64,000 bases of DNA from Entomomonas moraniae. GTDB taxonomy: Bacteria; Pseudomonadota; Gammaproteobacteria; Pseudomonadales; Pseudomonadaceae. This document shows positions 30,816 through 39,341 of this stretch, in pieces. How positions within the stretch are numbered: position 1 is the stretch's first letter; each line of letters opens with the position of its first letter. The position numbers were made by a program, and so were the translations under genes. The stretch lies in NCBI RefSeq assembly GCF_003991975.1, contig NZ_CP029822.1, forward strand, positions 1,860,001 to 1,924,000. Reading direction: 5' to 3'. The notes under the pieces are model-generated. The model had not been told where the DNA came from. It worked only from the letters and a program-made list of their open reading frames with translations, and searched no databases.

Positions 30816-31829
30816 TTATCCTATATAGCAACGTTTTATTTGATTAGGCGATACACCAAACTGCCTCTTAAATGCTGTACTAAAATTAGCCGCGCTGCCA
30901 TAACCTGCTAATAAGGCTGCCTCTAATACATTGACCTGATTATTTTCCAAGGCGTTTTTGGCTTGGGTTAGCTTATGAGAGCGTAAATAATCAAAAATTG
31001 TCATGCCCATGACATGGCGAAAACTGCGTTGCAGTGTATTGCTGGTTGTGCCTACTTCTTTAGCCAAAAGATCTAACGAAACCTCTTTTATCTCCGTACT
31101 GTTTTCTAATAGTTCTAATACTTTATTAACACGCTTACGTTCATAGGGATGTAATTTATCTCTCCCAACAATAGATTGATCTGTTGTTAGCGCTTTAAAT
31201 GCCTCTGCCACCACTTCTAAGGTAAGCCCTTCAATGTATAAATTCTTTAAAAAAGCAGGCGTATCTGGAGGGTTTAAGATTTTCTCTGTAATACTTCTCA
31301 TTTGTGGCGTCATTAAATGTCGCTCAACCGCCAGATGTTGCTTAAAAAACTGAGTTACCTTTTGATAGCCTTCAAGCCCATCAAAGCCACCTTTCTCTAA
31401 CCACTCAGGCTCAATAGCTACTACTATTTTTTTTAAATAGCGCCCCTCTTGAGCCTCTCGACTAAAGGTTTCTTGGCGATTAACAGAGACCAACACCATT
31501 TCAGGGACAATTACTTGGTTTTTCTTTTGTTTAACCCCTAACGTTATTTTACGTTCTCCATAGCAAGCATCGCACTGACCGTTTAAAAATAACATTAAGC
31601 CAATTCTAGGGTTAATCTGCGTTTGTGTGGTTAAATTATGGTCATCATAACCATCTGCACTATGCAGTGTTAAGCCATCCCTTAACTTAATTAAATTAAA
31701 CTGCCCTTTGAAAATTGGGGTTTCTTGTGGGTTTAGTTTATCAATCACATGACAGTCTCGCCCCACTTCTCGAGTTAAATCAAGTAACTGTTTACGACTT
31801 ACAACACCATCACAATAAGAAGCTGTCAT
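30816..31829 (-). CDS. AraC-family regulator (PchR-like) of siderophore locus
   Basis: 337 aa. The C-terminal tandem helix-turn-helix is complete (DLLAKEVGTTSNTLQRSF and VLEAALLAGYGSAANFSTAF, then KRQFGVSPNQIKR). The N-terminal part matches the PchR-type ligand-sensing region, typical of regulators that sense ferri-siderophores. It is divergent from the esterase-receptor pair with a Fur box in the shared promoter region, so it probably activates that operon, and itself answers to iron. Confidence 0.88.
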   Translation of the reverse strand: MTASYCDGVVSRKQLLDLTREVGRDCHVIDKLNPQETPIFKGQFNLIKLRDGLTLHSADGYDDHNLTTQTQINPRIGLMLFLNGQCDACYGERKITLGVKQKKNQVIVPEMVLVSVNRQETFSREAQEGRYLKKIVVAIEPEWLEKGGFDGLEGYQKVTQFFKQHLAVERHLMTPQMRSITEKILNPPDTPAFLKNLYIEGLTLEVVAEAFKALTTDQSIVGRDKLHPYERKRVNKVLELLENSTEIKEVSLDLLAKEVGTTSNTLQRSFRHVMGMTIFDYLRSHKLTQAKNALENNQVNVLEAALLAGYGSAANFSTAFKRQFGVSPNQIKRCYIG

Positions 31830-31936
31830 TAATATGCCTAGAAAAGATTTTCATTAATGTTCTTTTAACAAACAAATTTGTTGCTTGTACAAAATAAAAA
31901 ATAAAAAAAATAAATAATAATAGCGTTCTATTATAT

Positions 31937-31949
31937 GATAACAATTATC
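31937..31949 (+). promoter_or_regulatory. Fur box in the AraC / esterase divergent promoter
   Basis: GATAACAATTATC fits the GATAAT-n-ATTATC Fur consensus with one change and continues ATTTAC. It lies 27 bases before the esterase ATG. A perfect 12-base palindrome AACAAATTTGTT at 31871-31882, nearer the AraC start, could be a second operator. Confidence 0.78.
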
Positions 31950-31975
31950 ATTTACATAAATTTTTTGAGAGAACC

Positions 31976-32917
31976 ATGGATTTAAATCATCTTATCCGCA
32001 TTAAAACGCCAAAGATAAGTCATTTCTTACTCATCATGCTGTTTATAATTCAACCAATCTCCAGTTTATCAGCTAAGACAACAGAGATAGAAAACAGTCA
32101 TATAAAACAGGTAATGCTGCAATCTAAAATCACTCATCAGTCATATGCCCTCTCAATTTATACACCTAATCAGCCTGCACCTAAAAAAGGTTTCCCAATC
32201 CTTTATTTATTAGATGGGCATTTAACATTTCCTCTTGCTCAAAAAATAGCTGATAACCTCATTAATGAGAATCAAATAAAACCTATCATCATTGTCGGCA
32301 TTGATTACACCGAGCAATCGCAATGGATAAATTTACGTGCCCAAGACTACACCCCACCCCATAACACAACCATAACCAACGATCCGTTTATAAAGGGTGA
32401 GGCAAATGGCGGCGGCGCCCCCTTATTTTTAAGCTTTATTAATAAAGAATTAAAGCCTTTTATCGAACAAAATTTCCATGTTAACCCAAAACAACAGGCA
32501 ATATTTGGCCATTCTTATGGTGGGTTATTCACACTCTACACTCGCTTTACACAACCCGATAGCTTTCAGTATTACTACGCTGCTAGCCCTTCTATTTGGT
32601 GGGATAACAAAGTGATTATGCAAACAGTTGATCAATTTATGCGTAATACAAGCCCCTCTAGCTCTATACCAAAATTTATTATAAGTGTAGGTAGTTTAGA
32701 GCAAACAGCTCCCGACAACAGTCCTAATGAAAGAAAACAAAAACTGATAAAAAGAAAACAAGTCAACAATGCCACCGTATTAGCTAACCAACTTAATAGC
32801 GCTACCCCAGACAAGTTGTTAACTGCATTTATTATTTTTCCCGATCAGAATCATGGAACTGTCATTCCTCTTGCTATAGAACAAGCGCTCATGCACTTTT
32901 TTAAAAAAAGTCATTGA
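31976..32917 (+). CDS. Periplasmic siderophore esterase (PfeE/IroE-like)
   Basis: 313-aa alpha/beta hydrolase of the ferri-enterobactin esterase group. Residues about 15-33 form an export signal, placing it in the periplasm as for P. aeruginosa PfeE. The nucleophile is S180 in GHSYGG; the family NLRAQDYTPP segment and a late histidine (PDQNHG) complete the catalytic set. It would hydrolyse the ester backbone of catecholate siderophores to free iron. It starts just after a Fur box and is 30 bases upstream of the receptor gene. Confidence 0.88.
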   Translation: MDLNHLIRIKTPKISHFLLIMLFIIQPISSLSAKTTEIENSHIKQVMLQSKITHQSYALSIYTPNQPAPKKGFPILYLLDGHLTFPLAQKIADNLINENQIKPIIIVGIDYTEQSQWINLRAQDYTPPHNTTITNDPFIKGEANGGGAPLFLSFINKELKPFIEQNFHVNPKQQAIFGHSYGGLFTLYTRFTQPDSFQYYYAASPSIWWDNKVIMQTVDQFMRNTSPSSSIPKFIISVGSLEQTAPDNSPNERKQKLIKRKQVNNATVLANQLNSATPDKLLTAFIIFPDQNHGTVIPLAIEQALMHFFKKSH

Positions 32918-32947
32918 TCACTTTATTCGATAAAAGGTATAACTCTT

Positions 32948-35170
32948 ATGCATTACCCTAAACACGTCAATAAACAAAACTTAATGTTTAGTTTAATCAC
33001 CAGTATTTGCTTGCCTGTTATGGCTGCCAATAGTAGCTCACCCGAGTCTGATGAAACCATTCAACTCGATACACTAGAAGTATTAGGCACCGCACAAGAA
33101 GAGTTAAAACAAGCGCCTGGGGTCTCTATTATTACCGCAGAAGATATTAAAAAAAGCCCACCAGCGAACGATATAGCTGACTTACTGCGTAAACAACCAG
33201 GCGTTAACTTAACAGGTAACAGTGGCTCTGGTGCAAGAGGGAATAATCGTCAAATAGATATCCGTGGAATGGGACCTGAAAATACATTAATCTTAGTAGA
33301 TGGCAAACCTGTTTCCTCCAAAAATGCTGTACGTTACGGTTGGCGTGGGGACAGAGATACACGTGGCGATACTAACTGGGTGCCGGTTGATCAAATTGAA
33401 CGGGTCGAAATTCTGCGTGGTCCAGCGGCAGCAAGATACGGCTCTGGAGCAGCGGGTGGTGTGGTTAACATCATCACCAAAAGTACAACCACAGAACATC
33501 ACGGTAGCCTAACCGCTTATCAAAACTTCCCACAACATAAAAAGGAAGGTGCCAGTAAACGTATTGATTTTGGGTTAAGTGGCCCTCTTGCTGAAACACT
33601 CTCATACCGTGTTTACGGTAACTTTAATAAAACAGATAAAGATGATCTAGGTATTAATAAAAATCATACAGTAGGTAACTTTATTACAGCAGGTCGGGAA
33701 GGTGTTCGTAACAAAGATATTAATGGGTTACTTAAATGGCAATTTACGCCCGAACAATCTTTAGAGTTTACCGCAGGTTTTAGCCGTCAGGGTAATATCT
33801 ATGCAGGCGATAGTATGAATAATACGGCTTCCGCCGCCTTGCAAGCAAAGCGTGAGCCTTGGATTGGTCATGAAACGAATATTATGTATCGTCAAAACTT
33901 TGCGATTACTCACCGCGGGGAATGGGAAAAACTATCTTCTATGAGCTTTTTCCAGTACGAAAAAACACGTAACAAACGTCTCGAAGAAGGGCTAGCAGGA
34001 GGCCCTGAAGGCAGTATTAACAGTGATGTCTTTAGAACTATTGAGCTACGTGACTTAACAGCTCATAGCGAAGTCAGTGTTCCTTTCTACATTGGGTTTG
34101 ACCAAGTACTTACGGTAGGAGGAGAATGGAATGAGCAAAAAATGGATGATCCTTTCTCTAATACACAAACCACAACAGAAGGTGGTAGTGTTGCAGGTAT
34201 TTCTGGCACTAACCGCAGCACAAAATCTTCAGCGACCATTAGTTCATTATTTATTGAAAATAATATGGAGCCCTTTGCAGGAACAATCATAACCCCAGGA
34301 TTACGTTACGATCACCACACAGTAACAGGAAGTAACTGGAGCCCCTCTTTAAATGTTTCTCAAGAACTCACTGATACTCTGACATTAAAAGCAGGTATTG
34401 CCCGTGCCTACAAAGCCCCCAACCTCTACCAAACAAACCCTAACTACTTACTTTATAGCCGTGGTAATGGTTGTTGGAATGGTGGTGGCAGTTGTTATCT
34501 GATGGGGAATAAAAACCTAAAAGCAGAAACCAGTGTGAATAAAGAACTGGGTATAGAATATAAAAAAGATGACTGGGTAGCGGGTATTACTTGGTTTAGA
34601 AATGATTATAAGAACAAAATAGAAGCAGGCCAAAATATTGTAGGTATAGCCTCTGGTGGTACTGGATCGTACGTTGACTCAGATATATTTAAATGGAGCA
34701 ATGTCCCTAAAGCTGTAGTTGAAGGATTCGAAGGAAACTTGACCATTCCTTTACATGATCGTCTAAAATGGTCAAATAACTTTACGTATATGATTCAATC
34801 AAAAAACAAAACCACAGGAGACCCCCTCTCTATTATTCCTAAATACACCATTAACTCAACACTCGATTGGCAAACAACAGAAGCATTATCATTACAAACG
34901 ACGGCTACATGGTATGGTAAGCAAAAACCACCTAAGCTTGATTATCAAGGTAAGCCAGTGGGTAGAGATGGACAACGCCAAATCGCACCGTATATTCTGA
35001 TTGGCTTTTCAGGTAGTTATGAACTATCTAAAAACTTACGCCTAACAGCGGGTGTCAATAATGTGTTTGATAAACGTTTATACCGTGAGGGTAACAGTAA
35101 AGATGCAGGAGCTTATACGTATAACGAACCTGGACGCACTTACTTTACATCAATAACCGCTTCATTCTAA
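32948..35170 (+). CDS. pfeA: TonB-dependent ferric-enterobactin-type receptor
   Basis: 740-aa outer-membrane receptor of the FepA/PfeA/IroN group. A signal peptide (about 1-27) is followed by a TonB-box-like IQLDTLEVLG, the plug domain (SGARGNNRQIDIRGMGPENT, ILVDGKPVSSKNAVRYGWRG, GPAAARYGSGAAGGVVNIIT) and a 22-strand barrel that ends in the canonical terminal phenylalanine (TSITASF). The plug loop sequences closely match PfeA. It imports ferric catecholates with TonB energy; the adjacent esterase then frees the iron. A terminator follows immediately. Confidence 0.92.
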   Translation: MHYPKHVNKQNLMFSLITSICLPVMAANSSSPESDETIQLDTLEVLGTAQEELKQAPGVSIITAEDIKKSPPANDIADLLRKQPGVNLTGNSGSGARGNNRQIDIRGMGPENTLILVDGKPVSSKNAVRYGWRGDRDTRGDTNWVPVDQIERVEILRGPAAARYGSGAAGGVVNIITKSTTTEHHGSLTAYQNFPQHKKEGASKRIDFGLSGPLAETLSYRVYGNFNKTDKDDLGINKNHTVGNFITAGREGVRNKDINGLLKWQFTPEQSLEFTAGFSRQGNIYAGDSMNNTASAALQAKREPWIGHETNIMYRQNFAITHRGEWEKLSSMSFFQYEKTRNKRLEEGLAGGPEGSINSDVFRTIELRDLTAHSEVSVPFYIGFDQVLTVGGEWNEQKMDDPFSNTQTTTEGGSVAGISGTNRSTKSSATISSLFIENNMEPFAGTIITPGLRYDHHTVTGSNWSPSLNVSQELTDTLTLKAGIARAYKAPNLYQTNPNYLLYSRGNGCWNGGGSCYLMGNKNLKAETSVNKELGIEYKKDDWVAGITWFRNDYKNKIEAGQNIVGIASGGTGSYVDSDIFKWSNVPKAVVEGFEGNLTIPLHDRLKWSNNFTYMIQSKNKTTGDPLSIIPKYTINSTLDWQTTEALSLQTTATWYGKQKPPKLDYQGKPVGRDGQRQIAPYILIGFSGSYELSKNLRLTAGVNNVFDKRLYREGNSKDAGAYTYNEPGRTYFTSITASF

Positions 35171-35176
35171 CTCAAT

Positions 35177-35201
35177 AAAAGGCACTCTACCGTGCCTTTT
35201 T
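35177..35201 (+). terminator. Terminator after receptor gene
   Basis: AAAAGGCAC, loop TCTACC, GTGCCTTTT plus T: a 9-bp stem with U-tract, directly after the receptor stop. The A-run on the other side makes it bidirectional for the convergent kinase gene. Confidence 0.85.
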
Positions 35202-35221
35202 ACTCACTACACAAAATCTAA

Positions 35222-37276
35222 CTATTGGCGCTGCAAGGTTAAAATAAACGTCACTCCCTCGGATTCATTTTTCACTTGAATACTGCCACCCATCTTAGCC
35301 ATATAGGTTTTAGCAACAAATAAACCTTGCCCTCGATGTGATTTATCTTCAACAGTTGATGGTTCAGAAACACCGTACTCAAAAATGTTATTGATTAACT
35401 CAGGTTTAATATTATCACCTTGATTATAAATATGAATTTGTGCCATCGTTGTGGTTGTTTCGATATGAATATCAATAGCACTGTCTGCAACTCGATAACG
35501 GTCAGCATTGCGCAAAATATGGGTTACCGTATCCTCTAACGAGAACTCATCGGCCCGAACCATAACAGGTTCATTATAAGGTATAAATTGCACGTTATGA
35601 ATATTAACAAAGCCTGCGTTATCAGCAACCGTCACTAAAAACTCATTAAGATTCAATAAACCCAATTGCAAGGTAGCTTCGGTGAATGCTTCACTAGGTG
35701 AGGCTGTACCATAAATTACTTGAATAGCTTGCTGCATACGCTTTACATAACGATAACTTGCTTCTTCTTTATCATTGTGAAGCACCATGAGTGATTGTAG
35801 TGGTGACATAATTTCATGCCCCACAGCATGCCACATATCACGCTCTTGCTGGGCACGAATGGCTTCTCGTTGTAGATCATCTTTTACCCGTTGTAAAAGA
35901 TGATCTAATACCGTAGCTAAAATACCTACTTCATCTTTTCCTTTTAAATGGCTAAAATCCAATTGAGCTAGACTCACTTTAAGATCAGATTGCTGCATAT
36001 TATCCGCTAATTTAACCGCTTGTTTTGTAAGGCGAACAATAGGACGAATAACTCCTAATTCAATGGCTATCCATGCTAAAACAATCGCTAAAATCATACC
36101 TCCTACATACCAAGCCATTCGATAGGACGTCACTGCCAATACACTATCAACAGTTTGCGTATCACCTGTTAGCTGAATTTCGTATTGTCCAAGTGGTGTG
36201 GAAATCACATCATTCAAAGTAATGGTAGATAAGTTACTGTTAGTGGGTAGACGCTTAATTAACCCCTGATACCATGCTGAAGTTGTAGCCAACTGATGGC
36301 TCGAACTTAGTGTCAACATAGTGTCGTTGGTTGTGCCTAGTTTATGAATCTTTAGAGTCTCACCCGGTGTTAAAATTTGGCTAATATCTTCTAATGTAGG
36401 GGGTAATATTACCTCTGTATTATTACTATCAAATAATGGTCGATTTTGCCCTGCAGCAAAGGCTTGTAATTGTATCTTTACCTCATTAAGAGGAATGGGT
36501 GGCCATGATAATTGCTTTATATTAGATTTATTTAGCTTGAAACGATCTACGGGAATGCGTATTGCAAAAAACGTTTCTTTTGCACACTTTTCACTAAGCT
36601 TTGATGGATCAATGCAACCCTCATTTTGCCAGATCCACCCTCTAAAATCTCTATCTGCCTTAGACCAAGCAGTAAAACGGTCTTCTTCTGTTTTAAAACC
36701 GGGTAATCTTCCCCACTTACTTGGTTCAGTTTCTTTACTATGGTCTTCAAAGGGAACAACCCAGCGCGTATTCTCTTCAGGCAAATTAACATGGATAATT
36801 AAGTGATCAACATTCTCAAAATCACGTTGTTTTGGCTCACGACCAACAAGATCATGCGCTTTATAATTACCCACTAAATAAATAAAGGCACCAGCATAAG
36901 GGTTATATCCCATCGCCGCGCAAATCGATGAACCATCTTTATATTGGGCAGCACACCCCGTTAACTCTACAGCTTGCAACGCTTTATTTCGATCCGTAAA
37001 ATCAATCGCGCTATAAGGAATAATTAAAGGGCTTAATGGCGCTTTATTTTGTCTACTATGCTGAGGGTTAAGCAACATCAAGCGCCCCGTAGGATGGCGC
37101 AAGCGCGCCATAATCTCAGCATAAGTTTTTTGTAGCACTTGCTGGTAGTTAACATAACTACGCTCTTTCTCTTCAGTGAGTAAAACTAGCGCAATGGACA
37201 AGGTAGCTAAAATTAAGAGTAAAAAGACGCCCCTAAAAATAAGGCGTTGCCTAAAAGCTGCTAATCGAAAACTCAC
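35222..37276 (-). CDS. Membrane sensor histidine kinase with large periplasmic domain
   Basis: 684-aa kinase. A first membrane helix (about 14-31) and a second (about 390-410) flank a periplasmic domain of roughly 350 residues that I cannot assign. A HAMP-like linker follows, then an atypical H-box VGHEIMSPLQSLM near residue 487, and a C-terminal ATPase domain with HILRNADRY (N-box) and HRGQGLFVAKTYMAKMGG (G-box). Its start is 3 bases after the response-regulator stop, so the two are cotranscribed. The signal sensed is unknown. Confidence 0.87.
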   Translation of the reverse strand: MSFRLAAFRQRLIFRGVFLLLILATLSIALVLLTEEKERSYVNYQQVLQKTYAEIMARLRHPTGRLMLLNPQHSRQNKAPLSPLIIPYSAIDFTDRNKALQAVELTGCAAQYKDGSSICAAMGYNPYAGAFIYLVGNYKAHDLVGREPKQRDFENVDHLIIHVNLPEENTRWVVPFEDHSKETEPSKWGRLPGFKTEEDRFTAWSKADRDFRGWIWQNEGCIDPSKLSEKCAKETFFAIRIPVDRFKLNKSNIKQLSWPPIPLNEVKIQLQAFAAGQNRPLFDSNNTEVILPPTLEDISQILTPGETLKIHKLGTTNDTMLTLSSSHQLATTSAWYQGLIKRLPTNSNLSTITLNDVISTPLGQYEIQLTGDTQTVDSVLAVTSYRMAWYVGGMILAIVLAWIAIELGVIRPIVRLTKQAVKLADNMQQSDLKVSLAQLDFSHLKGKDEVGILATVLDHLLQRVKDDLQREAIRAQQERDMWHAVGHEIMSPLQSLMVLHNDKEEASYRYVKRMQQAIQVIYGTASPSEAFTEATLQLGLLNLNEFLVTVADNAGFVNIHNVQFIPYNEPVMVRADEFSLEDTVTHILRNADRYRVADSAIDIHIETTTTMAQIHIYNQGDNIKPELINNIFEYGVSEPSTVEDKSHRGQGLFVAKTYMAKMGGSIQVKNESEGVTFILTLQRQ

Positions 37277-37278
37277 GA

Positions 37279-38004
37279 TTATGACTTCCTTACAGCATCA
37301 CTAACCCAGCGGAAACCTCGCATAGGTACATTTTCAATTCCCATGAAATCAGGGTCAATCTCCTTAAAAGCTTCACGAATAGTGCTCACATGTTTACGAA
37401 TGTTGTCGCGATTACGGCCACTTTTTACAACTTTATACAGGTCTTCGTAAGAAACGACCTGATCCTTATTCTCATACAAGTTAGCTAAAATTCGTTGTGC
37501 GGTTAAAGGTAAATTAATATGCTGACCTCGCCATAAGGGAGTACGTTGCCATAAAGGGTCAAGGGATAATTCATCTTGCACTAATGTTCCAGTAGGAATA
37601 TCTGTTTGCTTATTGCGTGATGAACGTAAAATATCCAAGAATGTTTCAATAAAATCACTTTCTTCAAAGGTAGTTTTTTGTAAATAATCCCATGCATCCA
37701 AGGCTTTCATAATACTTCTATAAATAGTGGCAGGCATAGCAGAAACCACAAGCACAGGTGTGTTATAGGTTTGTTTATTAATGGTATTAATCAGTGCAAC
37801 ACCCGCGTGGCGCTCACGACCTAGCTCAATATCCAATACCACTGCATCATAATGTTCTTTGGCTAATGCCTCTTCAGCGTCATCTCGATTAAACCATTGA
37901 TCTACCGTAATATCTGGCTTAGCTATTTTAATCCACCCCACCAATTGATTACTGGTTGGAATATCATCTTCAATTACAGCGACTCGTACCATATCACTAC
38001 CCAT
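37279..38004 (-). CDS. OmpR-type response regulator
   Basis: 241 aa. The receiver domain has acidic pair EDD (12-14) and phospho-acceptor D58 in AVVLDIELG, with a switch S/K region at VVSAMPAT and DYLQKTTF. The C-terminal winged helix reads LTAQRILANLYENKDQVVSYEDL, ending NVPMRGFRWV, as in OmpR-type regulators. The ATG at 38004 is taken; an internal ATG at 37992 is nearly as good. It heads the regulator-kinase operon and is divergent from the SPFH gene, a probable target. Confidence 0.87.
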   Translation of the reverse strand: MGSDMVRVAVIEDDIPTSNQLVGWIKIAKPDITVDQWFNRDDAEEALAKEHYDAVVLDIELGRERHAGVALINTINKQTYNTPVLVVSAMPATIYRSIMKALDAWDYLQKTTFEESDFIETFLDILRSSRNKQTDIPTGTLVQDELSLDPLWQRTPLWRGQHINLPLTAQRILANLYENKDQVVSYEDLYKVVKSGRNRDNIRKHVSTIREAFKEIDPDFMGIENVPMRGFRWVSDAVRKS

Positions 38005-38059
38005 GTAATTTAACTCATAGTAATTATCGCTTAATTAAATTATTTTTGCTGTGAGTTTT

Positions 38060-38077
38060 TCTTCCTTCGGAGGAAGA
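38060..38077. repeat. Inverted repeat in the regulator / SPFH divergent region
   Basis: TCTTCCT, TCGG, AGGAAGA: a perfect 7-bp stem, followed on the plus strand by TTTT. It lies midway between the response-regulator and SPFH starts. It could be a response-regulator operator or a short terminator/attenuator ahead of the SPFH gene. Confidence 0.45.
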
Positions 38078-38166
38078 TTTTAACCCCTAGCCTGCATTGT
38101 TACTTCCGCCACTATTTCAAATAATAGCAACCATCAACACACCTTACTAAAAATAGGAAGAAAACA

Positions 38167-39297
38167 ATGAAACCTTTACTATCAAAATGCACAAAATTGA
38201 AATGGCCTTTAATTACAATCGCTGTATTAGGTGCTATTGGTTATGGTGTGTATAAGAAGCCGCCGTTTACAACAGTTCACAGTAATGAGTTAGGTATTCG
38301 TACCAATCTTTTAACAGGTAATACAACTCAATTTAAACAAGGTAGCGCTATTGTCATACCAGGCATTAATAGTTTTAAGCGCATATCCTTAAAAGACCGA
38401 GTACTACAACCTAAAGCCATTGCATCATCGGCTAGTAAAGAGGCATTACAATCTCTTGAAGGGCTTTCAATCGGTGCTAATGTCATTATTCGCTATAATG
38501 TTAACGAAACCAACCTGCTCAACACTTATGCTTCTATCCCAGATAATGACAAGCAAGTGGTTGAATCCGCTTTTTATGGTATTGCCTATAAAATCTTTTC
38601 TAAATACACCGTCAGAGAAATTTTTTCGAGTAAGCGTGATGAAATTACAGAAACCCTTGAAAACTCACTCAAACCACTATTAGCACATGATGGATTAGCT
38701 CTTAAAAGTATTCAGCTAGGCAGTATTGATTTACCTTCTGATTATCGCAAAGGGATGGATTCTCTGTTAGCTGAAGAGCTAGCTTCTGAAAAAATGCGCT
38801 ATACCATTGAGTTGCAAAAAAAGAAACTACAGGCTAAAGAGTTAGAAGCTGAATCAGAAAAACAACGTAGAGAAATTGCAGCTCAAGCAGAAGCAAAAAC
38901 ACAAATCATTGCAGCGCAAGCACAAGAAGAGGCAATGAAACACATTATTCCATTCAAACAACGCCAAATTGAACAACGCAAGCTAGAAGCTGAAGCCGAT
39001 ACCGCCGCACGTATTCAAGAAGCACAAGGAAATGCTAAAGCACGCATTATCGAAGCAGATGGCGAAGCTTCTGCTAGGAAGAAATTGGCTGAATCTGATG
39101 CCTATCGCATAGAACAAATCGGTAAAGCAAATGCGAACCAAATGGCTAAAGAGGGAGAGTTAATCTCCAAACATCCAGGACTTATACAAAAAGCAATGGT
39201 TGATAAATTATCTGACAAAATACAGGTCATTATTGCACCCCCTTCAACATCTGGCTTTGTGGGTGATAACTTACTCGGTAATGGTTCACGTGACTAA
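38167..39297 (+). CDS. Membrane-anchored SPFH/prohibitin-like protein
   Basis: 376 aa. Residues about 13-28 are a membrane anchor. Residues about 30-210 form a band 7/SPFH domain (NELGIRTNLLTGN, GLSIGANVIIRYNVNE, KYTVREIFSSKRDEI, VKSIQLG-like LKSIQLGSIDLP). Residues about 210-330 are a long Ala/Glu/Lys/Gln coiled coil (EAESEKQRREIAAQAEAK). Such proteins oligomerise as membrane scaffolds or protease regulators. It is divergent from the two-component genes, and the SH3-like gene follows 45 bases on, suggesting a stress or envelope module. Confidence 0.88.
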   Translation: MKPLLSKCTKLKWPLITIAVLGAIGYGVYKKPPFTTVHSNELGIRTNLLTGNTTQFKQGSAIVIPGINSFKRISLKDRVLQPKAIASSASKEALQSLEGLSIGANVIIRYNVNETNLLNTYASIPDNDKQVVESAFYGIAYKIFSKYTVREIFSSKRDEITETLENSLKPLLAHDGLALKSIQLGSIDLPSDYRKGMDSLLAEELASEKMRYTIELQKKKLQAKELEAESEKQRREIAAQAEAKTQIIAAQAQEEAMKHIIPFKQRQIEQRKLEAEADTAARIQEAQGNAKARIIEADGEASARKKLAESDAYRIEQIGKANANQMAKEGELISKHPGLIQKAMVDKLSDKIQVIIAPPSTSGFVGDNLLGNGSRD

Positions 39298-39341
39298 TAT
39301 TATTACTGTTAAATAGCACTCAAAAGATTAAGGATAAACAT

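Noticed and set aside
35222-38004. Two-component genes as PfeRS regulators of the adjacent receptor
   Set aside because: The kinase is much longer than PfeS, the operon is convergent to the receptor and separated by a terminator, and the regulator is instead divergent from the SPFH gene.
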